Shown: piece by piece, positions 9,128 to 18,078 of the stretch
How positions within the stretch are numbered: the stretch's first letter is position 1
How the letters are laid out: each line of letters begins with the position of its first letter
Assembly (NCBI GenBank): GCA_945860425.1
Contig: CAMAQU010000002.1
Coordinates: 1 to 38,964 of the forward strand
Length of the DNA: 38,964 nt
Source: Sphingomonas paucimobilis
GTDB lineage: Bacteria > Pseudomonadota > Alphaproteobacteria > Sphingomonadales > Sphingomonadaceae
Direction: 5' to 3'
Position numbers and translations under genes: made by a program
The notes under the pieces: model-generated
Seen by the model: the letters and a program-made list of their open reading frames with translations, nothing else
Told to the model about the DNA's origin: nothing
The model's database searches: none

Positions 9128-10477
9128 TCAGGCCGAAGGGCGCGTTTTTGCAAGGCCTTTGGCACGCAGGCCAGAATAAATCAGCTGGGAGGCAGGGCCA
9201 GAAAGGACCCACAGCCCAGCCATCATGGCCGCGCCCAAAAGCCCGTCAGACGCATAATGCCAGCCGAGGTGAATGGAGGCGATCCAGATCAACATCGCAT
9301 AGCCAAAGAAGCACCAGCCGATTTTTCGGCTATGCTGAAAGGCCCCAATGACGAATAAAGTCGCCATGGCCACATGCATGGACGGCATGGCAGAAATGCC
9401 GCTGGCAAACGCCAATGGCCCGCCTTGTGACTGGCGCAGCATTTCTTGAAAATGGAGCGCCTGAACATTCAGGCCATAAACTGCTGCACGCTGATCAAGG
9501 ACCATCAACGCTTCATGCATCCGAACATAGCCAGCATGCGGCCCAATTAACTCGTTGAAATAACATGGGCCCGCCGATGCCAGCCCCCATGCCCCAAGGC
9601 TGCCAATGAGGATCCAAGACACGACCCATGTCCCAACAAGTCGACCGCGCACATTCTGATCCCGAATTGCGATGACAACAGCGGCTGGAAACAAAAACAT
9701 GATCGGCAACCAGACCGCATAGGCCGTATCAAGAATGAGTGTCGGCAAAAGCGCTCCGAACAACATATGGGTCACTTCCCATGCATCATGTCCGAACAGC
9801 AGGCGGTGCTCCAGATCAGCGATCAGGGCATCAAGCGGGAACCCCCGACCCGGCAAGACCAGTTGCTTGAAGACCTGAAAGTGAGAAAGGGTAACAGCCG
9901 TTGCGATAATCGCTCCGATCAACCAGCGCCGCTGCCCCTCATCCGGGCCATCCGTCCGCCCTGTGATGCAGGCAAGGCGCTGAGCGCCCAAAACAAGCGC
10001 TCCGGCGAATATGGCAAGCCCCAGATAGGCCAAATTCAGCAGCAGAAATGGCCCGGGCTGAAGCGACGGCAACACAAAAAGGGGCGCGCAGCCTGCAAGG
10101 AACAGCATCGCAATAACGGCGGCAGAGCGCACGGCCACGGGCCGCGCACCCTCAGTGTCTGCAATGTCCAAGGCTGCATCACGCCGTGATTTGCCCAACA
10201 AACCCGATCCCCCACATGGCGCGTTACGTTCTGCGAGCCTGTTTACCCCCGCAACGCGACCAACTGAAAACCGCCTCCAAATGGCGGAAGCGGTCCATCG
10301 CAGATGTCCCCCATCTAGTAAATGACAAAACGATGACACGATAGGCGCTGGCGATGACCGGAGGATAGTTGCCGCATCGTCGACATGGGGCGTCGCTGTT
10401 TTCAGCCTGATCTTTCTCCAACAAGCGATAAAATTGGCCAGGAATCTAGGTGAATCTATGCGGCCAAACAGAAACAA
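9128..10477 (-). CDS. PAP2 superfamily integral membrane protein, possibly lipid phosphotransferase (Aur1/IPC-synthase-like); N-terminal boundary uncertain
   Basis: SAMPSMHVAMATLFVIG and SIHLGWHYASDGLLG motifs, multi-TM. First ~90 codons of the ORF do not look coding. Confidence 0.75.
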   Translation of the reverse strand: MFLFGRIDSPRFLANFIACWRKIRLKTATPHVDDAATILRSSPAPIVSSFCHLLDGGHLRWTASAIWRRFSVGRVAGVNRLAERNAPCGGSGLLGKSRRDAALDIADTEGARPVAVRSAAVIAMLFLAGCAPLFVLPSLQPGPFLLLNLAYLGLAIFAGALVLGAQRLACITGRTDGPDEGQRRWLIGAIIATAVTLSHFQVFKQLVLPGRGFPLDALIADLEHRLLFGHDAWEVTHMLFGALLPTLILDTAYAVWLPIMFLFPAAVVIAIRDQNVRGRLVGTWVVSWILIGSLGAWGLASAGPCYFNELIGPHAGYVRMHEALMVLDQRAAVYGLNVQALHFQEMLRQSQGGPLAFASGISAMPSMHVAMATLFVIGAFQHSRKIGWCFFGYAMLIWIASIHLGWHYASDGLLGAAMMAGLWVLSGPASQLIYSGLRAKGLAKTRPSA

Positions 10478-10564
10478 CCAGAATAGTTGGGATTGCGCTT
10501 TTTCGATAGTAATCCTTTTATAACAGCGGCATCATTGTTTTTAACTTGCCCATGGGGACATCTG

Positions 10565-11836
10565 ATGCGCGATCATGAACTTCGCCTCCGCGTGGTCGGA
10601 GAAATGCACCTGCGCAGGTGGCCACTTATCACCGCACCATGCCATGTTATTCAGTGGGTGTTGAATGTTGACGATGACGAACGGGCACAAGAGCTGATCG
10701 CAATCGAGGCGCAGTCGGGCAAAGACGGCCTCGTCGGCAATCCTTCCCATCGCGAAGGCCAAATCAATCCCGGGGTCTCTTTCACATGGGAACGCCAGAG
10801 TGAAGGGAGTAGCCTCACTCTATTTGCCCACGGCGGCACAGAGAGCGGATATCTTGACCCAACAACCGATCCCGAACTTTATGCGTCCATCATGTGGGCA
10901 CAAAGTCTTCCGGGCCGGATCGTCCGAAGTACGCGGGTTTGGATTGCTGCGACCGATGCAGACATCAAACAGTTGATGAAAGCAATTCCGTTCAGCCGGA
11001 GTGAGCTTGTGTCCAGTCAGATTGGGGAAGACATCCGCATGTGGTCTGATTTTAGGATCATGGATGATGGCTTTGGCCGCTTATTGGTCGCAGCGAACGG
11101 CGCAGACCCTTATGATCTTACCCGCCAGCTTCAACGATTACAGGAGTTGGGCAACTATCGTAACAAGGCACTGCTTGGCTTGCCGGTCGCCCGCGAATGC
11201 TGGCCTCAACTTGATATGACAGAGGCAAGGCTGCGCAACCTCTTCAATCGCCTTGCCAGTAATGAGGACCGGGACGATACGCTACTTGAGGACCTTTCGG
11301 TCCTTGCCCTAGACCTTGCCTCGGTTTCCACTTCGATATCCTTCCGAATGGATGCCACCCGCGCCTATGGGAAGATTGTAGAAGAACGGCTCGAACAGGT
11401 CGATAGCCGTCCGATCGAAGGGTATGCCTCTCTCGCCGATTTTACGCAGCGGCGTTTTAGTCCCGCGATGAACACCTGTATCGCCACTACCGAGCGGATC
11501 GCGAGACTAGAAAAGGGCACAGAGCAACTGGGCTCATTGCTGCGTGCGCGTGTGGATACGCACATTGAAAACCAGAATGCCCAGCTTTTGGGGTCGATGG
11601 AGCGCAGCATTTCCAGCCAGGTTCGGTTACAGCGCATGGTCGAAGGCTTGTCTGTGATCGCACTGAGCTATTATCTTTTGAGCCTGATCAAATTTGCCCT
11701 CTACGCGGTGCCTGCCAGCGACACGCATGTTTCCCATGAGTTTATTGTCGGGGTGCTGGTCATACCGGTGTTGGCCGGCGTCTGGCTCTCTATGCGTCTG
11801 TTGAAAAAGCGATTGCTTGGACCTGACGGACGTTAG
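10565..11836 (+). CDS. DUF3422 family protein (C-terminal TM anchors)
   Basis: MRDHELRLRVVGEMHLRRWPLITAP..., FTWERQSEGSSLTLF, YGKIVEERLEQVDSRPIEGYASLADFTQRRFSPAMNTC, RLQRMVEGLSVIALSYYLLSL. A TTG start at 10487 is also open. Confidence 0.85.
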   Translation: MRDHELRLRVVGEMHLRRWPLITAPCHVIQWVLNVDDDERAQELIAIEAQSGKDGLVGNPSHREGQINPGVSFTWERQSEGSSLTLFAHGGTESGYLDPTTDPELYASIMWAQSLPGRIVRSTRVWIAATDADIKQLMKAIPFSRSELVSSQIGEDIRMWSDFRIMDDGFGRLLVAANGADPYDLTRQLQRLQELGNYRNKALLGLPVARECWPQLDMTEARLRNLFNRLASNEDRDDTLLEDLSVLALDLASVSTSISFRMDATRAYGKIVEERLEQVDSRPIEGYASLADFTQRRFSPAMNTCIATTERIARLEKGTEQLGSLLRARVDTHIENQNAQLLGSMERSISSQVRLQRMVEGLSVIALSYYLLSLIKFALYAVPASDTHVSHEFIVGVLVIPVLAGVWLSMRLLKKRLLGPDGR

Positions 11837-12135
11837 AAGAAACCCAGTCGCATATGTCCCACAAATGTGACGGGCCGGGGGTAGTTTTGGTGCTTTAGAT
11901 CATACCATAAGCCCGCGCTCAAAGATGGCAAATACTACTCAACTTTCTGCTGCGTCTTCATGCGGCGTACTGCAAAAAACGCTGTTTGGCGGCAATGGCG
12001 CTCCCCAACGGACTGCCGGTGCAAACGCTCGACCACGCCGCCATCATGGCCTCGCCTGCAGCACAAGGAATGAGAGGCATTAGTGGGCGGCCGCTATAGA
12101 TCGATACGCGCCGGTATCTCGGCCCGCGATAGTCA

Positions 12136-13497
12136 TCAAGGGGTCGGGTCCGCTTCCAGGCCCCGTTGCAAGGGCTTGCGCAGCACGAGAATGAGCGTGG
12201 CGCCCACGGCAGCAATGGCCGCATCCAGCATCCAGAAGGTGGAAGGTGCCATCTTATCAAAGTAGCTGCCAACCCATCCCGCCAGCACATGGCCAATAAA
12301 TGGGGAGAGGAAAGCGACGCCCATCAATGTCGATGCAAGGCGCGGCGGCGCGGCCTTGCTGACAATAGCGAGCGTCGTCGGCCAATAATACATCCAGCCC
12401 AGCCCCATGGTCAGCCAGCCAGCAACCGCCCAGCCCAAGGCAACACTATTCTCTTCGGTTTGGCCCCAATTGCCATAGGCTAGGAGCAAAGCAGCAAAGG
12501 CAACAATTGCCGTGCCGATTCCCTGCTTGGTCACGCTGGCTGGCTCACGGCCCCGTTTGGCTTGCCAGCCCCATAAAACCACCAGCGCAGGTGCAACGAG
12601 TATGGCCCCAATCGAGTCCATCGACGCAAACCAGCTCGATGGAATGACACCCAGCGGCGTGGCAAGGTTCACATATTGGTCAACCCACAGAATGCCAATG
12701 CTCCACACCATGGGATAGGCGATTTCAGCCGGCATGGTCAGCGCAATCACGCAGAGGAGAACAATCACACGCTTGCGCTCGCTTGGAGTCAAAGGCGGAG
12801 CCTTTACGTGTTCGCGCCGCGCTGGTCGGTCGTCAGGCAAGTATTTCTGGCCAAGAACATAGCTGACCAGTGCAAGCAGCATCAAAACAGCAGCCACAGC
12901 AAAGCCCGCGTGCCAGCCATAAATGGCCGCCACCAGCCCAGTCACCAGGGGGCCACTGGCGGCACCGATGTTAATGCCGGTCGAAAAAATCGTGTACCCA
13001 CGCGACCGCATCGATTCATCTTCGCGCGGATAAAGTGCGCCAACTTGGGCCGAAATATTGCCCTTGAGAAATCCGGAACCCAGGATCAGCAGCAAGAGCG
13101 CGAGCAGGAACGTCGAATAAAAGGACATGGCCAAATGGCCCGCGCTCATCAGCAGCACACCGATCAGGACCGTGCGCTTTGCCCCGAGAAACCGGTCGGC
13201 CACCCATCCCCCGATAAGGGGGGTGAAATAGACCAGCCCTGCATACCAGCCATAGACAATGGCGGCAAAGGCGATGTCGGTCATCTGCCCGTTAAATCCG
13301 ATCAGGCTCCTGAGCGTCGAAAGCCCAACGACCTTCGCCGCGTTTTCCGGCAGCAGCAGATCCTTAACCATGTAAAGAGTCAGAAGCGCCGACATCCCGT
13401 AAAAGGAAAATCGTTCCCAGGTTTCGGTGAAAGCCAGGTAATAAACACCCTTGGGATGGCCCCCAAATTGCTCAGAATGCTGCGCTGCGCTGTCCAC
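12136..13497 (-). CDS. POT/PTR2 family peptide MFS transporter
   Basis: HPKGVYYLAFTETWERFSFYGMSALLTLYMV, GGWVADRFLGAKRTVLIG, FSTGINIGAASGPLVTG. Confidence 0.93.
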   Translation of the reverse strand: MDSAAQHSEQFGGHPKGVYYLAFTETWERFSFYGMSALLTLYMVKDLLLPENAAKVVGLSTLRSLIGFNGQMTDIAFAAIVYGWYAGLVYFTPLIGGWVADRFLGAKRTVLIGVLLMSAGHLAMSFYSTFLLALLLLILGSGFLKGNISAQVGALYPREDESMRSRGYTIFSTGINIGAASGPLVTGLVAAIYGWHAGFAVAAVLMLLALVSYVLGQKYLPDDRPARREHVKAPPLTPSERKRVIVLLCVIALTMPAEIAYPMVWSIGILWVDQYVNLATPLGVIPSSWFASMDSIGAILVAPALVVLWGWQAKRGREPASVTKQGIGTAIVAFAALLLAYGNWGQTEENSVALGWAVAGWLTMGLGWMYYWPTTLAIVSKAAPPRLASTLMGVAFLSPFIGHVLAGWVGSYFDKMAPSTFWMLDAAIAAVGATLILVLRKPLQRGLEADPTP

Positions 13498-13769
13498 CCC
13501 AATCCCCTCACCTTGTCCCGTATTTTGGACCCGCGCGTTTCTACAAGACGTTCAGACTGGCTGTCGCGCGTCAGGATATCAGGCACCCGGGCATTCTCCC
13601 ACCGCACGCGATGAGATACTGACATGGTCTTAGCGTTGGGGTGGACTTGCGCAAGAGGACAGGCACATCTGATTTACTGTTGCGGGTCCTAGCCCAGTTA
13701 ACGTGACGGTGTCGGCACGGCGCCTGCCCAACATGGTTCGTCGATACACCTCTAAAGCCGCCCCGAACA

Positions 13770-13919
13770 ATGACCCTCCCCAGAGTTATTTCTGACAGCA
13801 TTTTAACATTCGACGAACTCGGCGCGGCCTTAGAAGCCGGTGCAACCCCAGAGGTGTATGCACACTTCAGCGAACAGACAGCCGGACGAGCGGGCAACTT
13901 CATCATTGACTGGTTGTAG
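13770..13919 (+). CDS. Small ORF (49 aa), hypothetical or C-terminal gene fragment
   Basis: MTLPRVISDSILTFDELGAALEAGATPEVYAHFSEQTAGRAGNFIIDWL; protein-like composition, no clear family. Confidence 0.25.
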   Translation: MTLPRVISDSILTFDELGAALEAGATPEVYAHFSEQTAGRAGNFIIDWL

Positions 13920-13959
13920 GCGAGCGAGCATTCTCAACCTATATACCTAGGAGAGTTTC

Positions 13960-16002
13960 ATGCGGTTTGTTCGTTGGCCTTTTATCAGCCTAATGTTGTT
14001 GGCCGTAAGCACGCTTCTAGCACCCGGGGCCAAAGCCGAAGCCACCTCTGCTGGCAGTGCGGCCTACCAAAAATACTGCGCAGAATGCCACAATGCCAAC
14101 CTAGCGGGCGGTGCTCATGGCGCCGCTTTAGTCGGTGAGACGTTCCGCACCCGGTGGGGCAAAGGCGGCGTCCCACCCTTGGCCACCTTCATCCGAAGCA
14201 TGATGTCGATGAACCTGCCGGCTGGCGCGCCGCCCTCCATGACCAACAGCATCGCGGCGTTCCTGCTGCGCAGCAATGGCATTGCGGTGAGCGACCAAAA
14301 ACCAGAGGAAACCACGTGGCAAGGTGCTGCCGGCATCATGGAGGCAGCCCAAAGCGCCGGAGGCTGGGTGAATCGCGAAGCACCATTTACGTCACCGGTC
14401 ACCGATGCACTGCTGCAAAATCCACCCGCCGCGGATTGGCTGCATTGGCGCCGCACCGAAAATGGGCAGGGTTTTAGCCCGCTTTCAAGCATCAACACCC
14501 AATCAGTGGGTCGACTGCGGCTTGCCTGGGCGATGACGATGAAAGACGGCAGCAATCAGCCCACACCGCTCATTCATGACGGCGTGATGTACCTGACCCA
14601 TCCGGGCAATGTGGTGCAGGCAATCGACGCCGCCAGCGGCAGTCTGCTGTGGGAATATGCCTACCCGTACCCGGCTGATTCACGCACGCTCGGTGGCCCG
14701 ACACGCAATATCGCGCTGTATCAGGACAAGGTGTTTCTGGCCACGTACGACGCCGCCGTCGTGGCGCTGGAAGCGCGCACCGGCAAACAACTGTGGCGAA
14801 CAGTAAAGGCAGACTATCGTCAAGGCTACACGCACACGGCAGGGCCAATCATCGCCGGCGGCGTCGTGGTCAGCGGCATCAACGGCTGCGAACGCTACAA
14901 AAAGTCCGGTTGTTTTATCACCGGACACGATCCAAGCACAGGCAAAGAGCTGTGGCGCACCTCCACCATCGCACTGCCGGGCGACCCCAATGATGCCAGC
15001 TGGTCGGGCCAGCCCGTTGAACTGCGCGGCGGCGGCGACAGCTGGATTGCCGGAAGCTATGACCCGAAGTTGAACCTATATTACTTCGGCACCGCCCAGG
15101 CGAAGCCTTGGGTAGCAGCCAGCCGCGGTATGACTGCAGCGGACGCCGCTCTCTACACCAACTCGACACTGGCACTCGATCCGCGCACGGGCAAATTGCA
15201 ATGGCACTTTCAGCACGTACCCGGTGAAACATTGGACATGGAAACCGGCTTTGAGCGTGTGCTGGTGGATATCGGATCTGACAAATTCGTGCTCACTGCC
15301 GGCAAGGATGGTCTGCTCTGGAAACTCGACCGTCGCAATGGCAAGTTTGTCGCCGTCGCCGAAACGCTGTATCAAAACATCTTCAAGTCGATCGACCATG
15401 CCACTGGTCGCGTGGAATACCGCGATGACATCATGAAGGCAGGGCTAAATGACCGGGTGTCGGTCTGTCCGAGCATCTATGGCGGCCACAACTGGCAGGC
15501 CAGTGCCTATGACCCAGCCAGCACCTTGCTGGTGTTGCCGCTGCACCAATTATGTGTCGACATGACTGGCCGTGCCGTGGAGCGCAAAGAAGGCGGCGGC
15601 GGTTATGGCGGCGAATCCACCGTCTACCCCATGCCCGGAACCGACGGCATGCTCGGTCGCCTGAGTGCCATCGATGTCAGCACTTTAAAGCCGCGTTGGT
15701 CACACACGCAGCGCGCCATGTTCATGACCTCCGCACTTACCACAGGCGGCGGCCTGGCCTTCATTGGCGACCTGGATCGTTACTTCAAGGCCTTTGACGT
15801 GAAGACCGGCAAGGTGGTCTGGCAAACGCGCCTTGGTTCAGCGCCGCACGGCTACCCGGTCACCTACGCAGCAGGTGGCAAGCAGTATATCGCTGTGACC
15901 ACGGGCATGGGCGTGTTCAAGCTGGTGACTGCGCAACAAAGCCCGGACATCTACCAGCCAAGCGGGGGCAACATGCTGTACGTGTTTGAGCTGGCCGACT
16001 AA
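13960..16002 (+). CDS. PQQ-dependent dehydrogenase with N-terminal cytochrome c domain
   Basis: Signal peptide, CAECH haem site, repeated beta-propeller blades (AIDAASGSLLWEY, ALEARTGKQLWRT, DPSTGKELWRT, DVKTGKVVWQTRLG). AGGAG upstream. Confidence 0.88.
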   Translation: MRFVRWPFISLMLLAVSTLLAPGAKAEATSAGSAAYQKYCAECHNANLAGGAHGAALVGETFRTRWGKGGVPPLATFIRSMMSMNLPAGAPPSMTNSIAAFLLRSNGIAVSDQKPEETTWQGAAGIMEAAQSAGGWVNREAPFTSPVTDALLQNPPAADWLHWRRTENGQGFSPLSSINTQSVGRLRLAWAMTMKDGSNQPTPLIHDGVMYLTHPGNVVQAIDAASGSLLWEYAYPYPADSRTLGGPTRNIALYQDKVFLATYDAAVVALEARTGKQLWRTVKADYRQGYTHTAGPIIAGGVVVSGINGCERYKKSGCFITGHDPSTGKELWRTSTIALPGDPNDASWSGQPVELRGGGDSWIAGSYDPKLNLYYFGTAQAKPWVAASRGMTAADAALYTNSTLALDPRTGKLQWHFQHVPGETLDMETGFERVLVDIGSDKFVLTAGKDGLLWKLDRRNGKFVAVAETLYQNIFKSIDHATGRVEYRDDIMKAGLNDRVSVCPSIYGGHNWQASAYDPASTLLVLPLHQLCVDMTGRAVERKEGGGGYGGESTVYPMPGTDGMLGRLSAIDVSTLKPRWSHTQRAMFMTSALTTGGGLAFIGDLDRYFKAFDVKTGKVVWQTRLGSAPHGYPVTYAAGGKQYIAVTTGMGVFKLVTAQQSPDIYQPSGGNMLYVFELAD

Positions 16003-16051
16003 CGAGCGGGCAAGACCTTCATACTGTCAGTCTATCGACTAGCTGACGAAA

Positions 16052-17119
16052 CTAGCGGCATCGCTCCATCGCTTCGCGAGCAAGACGGGTCAGGCGCGGG
16101 AAGCTCGCCGCACGATCTTTTGCGTGTGCCGAGGCTGCGGTCCCCCGGATAACGCGGCCCTTAATGCCATGAAAAATGGCCGCCAGTCGGAAAAAGTTAA
16201 AGGCGATATAAAAGTCCCAATTTGGTATCTCCGATCGCCCGGTTCGAGCGCAATAGGCGGCAACATAATCAGCTTGTGTGGGAATATTGAGGGACGCGAC
16301 ATCTGCGTCCCCCAGCCCCGCCACGATATCGGGTGGCATCTGATACATCATCGCATGATAGGCAAAATCGGCCAGAGGGTGGCCCAGCGTCGAGAGCTCC
16401 CAATCCAGAACCGCCAGAATGCGAGGCTCCGATGGATGGAAGATCATGTTGTCGCAGCGAAAATCCCCATGGACGATACTGCTGTCATCGCCATCCGGGA
16501 TGTTATTAGGCAGCCATTCGAGAAGGGCGTCCATATCTCCGTCGCGGCCAGCCTCTTCGTCTTCCATATACTGCCGCGACCAGCGGCTGATCTGGCGCTC
16601 GAAATAATTCCCTGGCTTCCCAAAACCTTCCAATCCAAGTGCTGCGTAATCGAGACTGTGGAGCTGCGCGATCGTCGCATTCATCGCATCAAAATAGGCG
16701 GGGCGCTGATCATGGGGGACCTCCGAAAAGCTCGCGTCCCAAAAAATCCGCCCCTCAACCAATTCCATAATGTAGAACCAGCTGCCGATGACACTGTCAT
16801 CCGTGCAAAGCCCGTAGACTTTGGCAACCGGAAAGCCCGCGGGCGCGAGCGCTTGCAAGATCCGTGCTTCCCGGTCAACTGCGTGGGCTCCTTGCACTGT
16901 CTGCCCAGGGGGCTTGCGCCGCAGAACATAGTTGCGCGTTGGAGTCGATAAGCGATAGGTTGGATTAGACTGACCACCCTTGAACTGGGCAACCTCCAAC
17001 GGTCCAGCATAGCCGTCGATATAGACTGCCATCCAACTCGCCAGAGCGGCCTCGTCAAATCGATGCTGTTCCCGAACAGTTGATGTTCCGCTATTGGCGG
17101 ACGCTCCAGAGGCAGTCAT
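16052..17119 (-). CDS. Phosphotransferase (APH) family protein, ACAD10/11- and LvaA-type
   Basis: LSTPTRNYVLRRKPPG, IVHGDFRCDNMIFH, LAVLDWELSTLGHPLADFAYH. Confidence 0.88.
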   Translation of the reverse strand: MTASGASANSGTSTVREQHRFDEAALASWMAVYIDGYAGPLEVAQFKGGQSNPTYRLSTPTRNYVLRRKPPGQTVQGAHAVDREARILQALAPAGFPVAKVYGLCTDDSVIGSWFYIMELVEGRIFWDASFSEVPHDQRPAYFDAMNATIAQLHSLDYAALGLEGFGKPGNYFERQISRWSRQYMEDEEAGRDGDMDALLEWLPNNIPDGDDSSIVHGDFRCDNMIFHPSEPRILAVLDWELSTLGHPLADFAYHAMMYQMPPDIVAGLGDADVASLNIPTQADYVAAYCARTGRSEIPNWDFYIAFNFFRLAAIFHGIKGRVIRGTAASAHAKDRAASFPRLTRLAREAMERCR

Positions 17120-17298
17120 GCTGAATGCACCTTCCAGTCATATTTGAACTTTGTGGCCGGCGGCCATTTATGAACTTCGGTTGCGCCTTGATAGATGCGG
17201 CATGCCCGCCGTTCGCGAGAGACCTGCTGAGCGGTAGCATCCTTAGGGAGGTCATGATGGGCAATTACCCGCGCCTCATCCAATCCAAGGCCAGTCAT
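17116..17298 (-). pseudogene. C-terminal remnant of an acyl-CoA dehydrogenase, overlapping the APH start (ATGA)
   Basis: 60-aa ORF ending RRACRIYQGATEVHKWPPATKFKYDWK, an ACAD C-terminal signature; the rest of the enzyme is absent. Confidence 0.65.
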
Positions 17299-17385
17299 TT
17301 TCTACTCTCCATCATTAACTTAGAGGGTGCACCATGCGGAAGAAGATGCGCACAGATTTGCTCTAAACCTGCATGTCAGATCCGG

Positions 17386-18078
17386 TTAGGTCCGTCTTTC
17401 CGCCAGGGTCTCTAACGTTGTGCGCTTATAGTGGCTGAAAATGGCTTGAAGATTGATCGAGCTTGGATTGATGAGCCATTGATAGACCAATCCAAAAATG
17501 AAGGCGTTAAACTCCATAGCGAAGCAAACGGGATCAATGGATGGACGGATCGTCCCTTCTTCAATTCCTTGCCGCACCCAGCGTTCGGAGTCGCGGCGAT
17601 AGGCCAAATGGTTGGCAGCCAATCGCCGCCGGACAGCCGTGTGGCTACTTATGGACTCATACCAGAGGATATAGAGAGCCTGCATCTCAACACTATGGTT
17701 CAACAAGAAATACTCGACCGCTTCAAGCGCCGCTGTAAACGCAGAAAGCCCTGATTTCTCGCCGACGAACCTGCGAAGCTCACTTGCCCATTTGTCATTA
17801 AACCCAAGAACCAACTGATTGAACAGCGCCTCTTTTGACCCAAAGCGATTGCTGGCCAGGCCCCGGCTGTAACCCGCGCGCTCCCCAATTTCTTTAAGTG
17901 TTGTATTCTGGGTGCCCTTTTCAACAATCAGAAGCATAGCAGCTTCAAACATGCGGGCATCAGACAAAGCCGTCCGCTCTGCCTGCGTGCGACGCCGAGG
18001 GCTTGGCGGCGCATGGGCAGCGAGACCGCTATGCATTTCTTGGGCTTTCTTAGCGACTAGGTTCTGCGACACGGACAA
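17386..18078 (-). CDS. TetR family transcriptional regulator
   Basis: N-terminal HTH: ALSDARMFEAAMLLIVEKGTQNTTLKEIGERAGYSRGLASNRFGSKEALF. Confidence 0.9.
   Translation of the reverse strand: MSVSQNLVAKKAQEMHSGLAAHAPPSPRRRTQAERTALSDARMFEAAMLLIVEKGTQNTTLKEIGERAGYSRGLASNRFGSKEALFNQLVLGFNDKWASELRRFVGEKSGLSAFTAALEAVEYFLLNHSVEMQALYILWYESISSHTAVRRRLAANHLAYRRDSERWVRQGIEEGTIRPSIDPVCFAMEFNAFIFGLVYQWLINPSSINLQAIFSHYKRTTLETLAERRT

Noticed and set aside
12676-13614. 312-aa plus-strand ORF opposite the POT transporter
   Set aside because: Shadow ORF; the transporter frame has unmistakable family motifs and this one has none.
13571-13906. 111-aa minus-strand ORF upstream of the POT gene
   Set aside because: No domain features and overlaps non-coding sequence; a 49-aa plus-strand ORF in the same place is only slightly more plausible.
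16124-16951. 275-aa plus-strand ORF opposite the APH-type kinase
   Set aside because: Shadow ORF of a gene with clear HGDFRCDN and DWE motifs.
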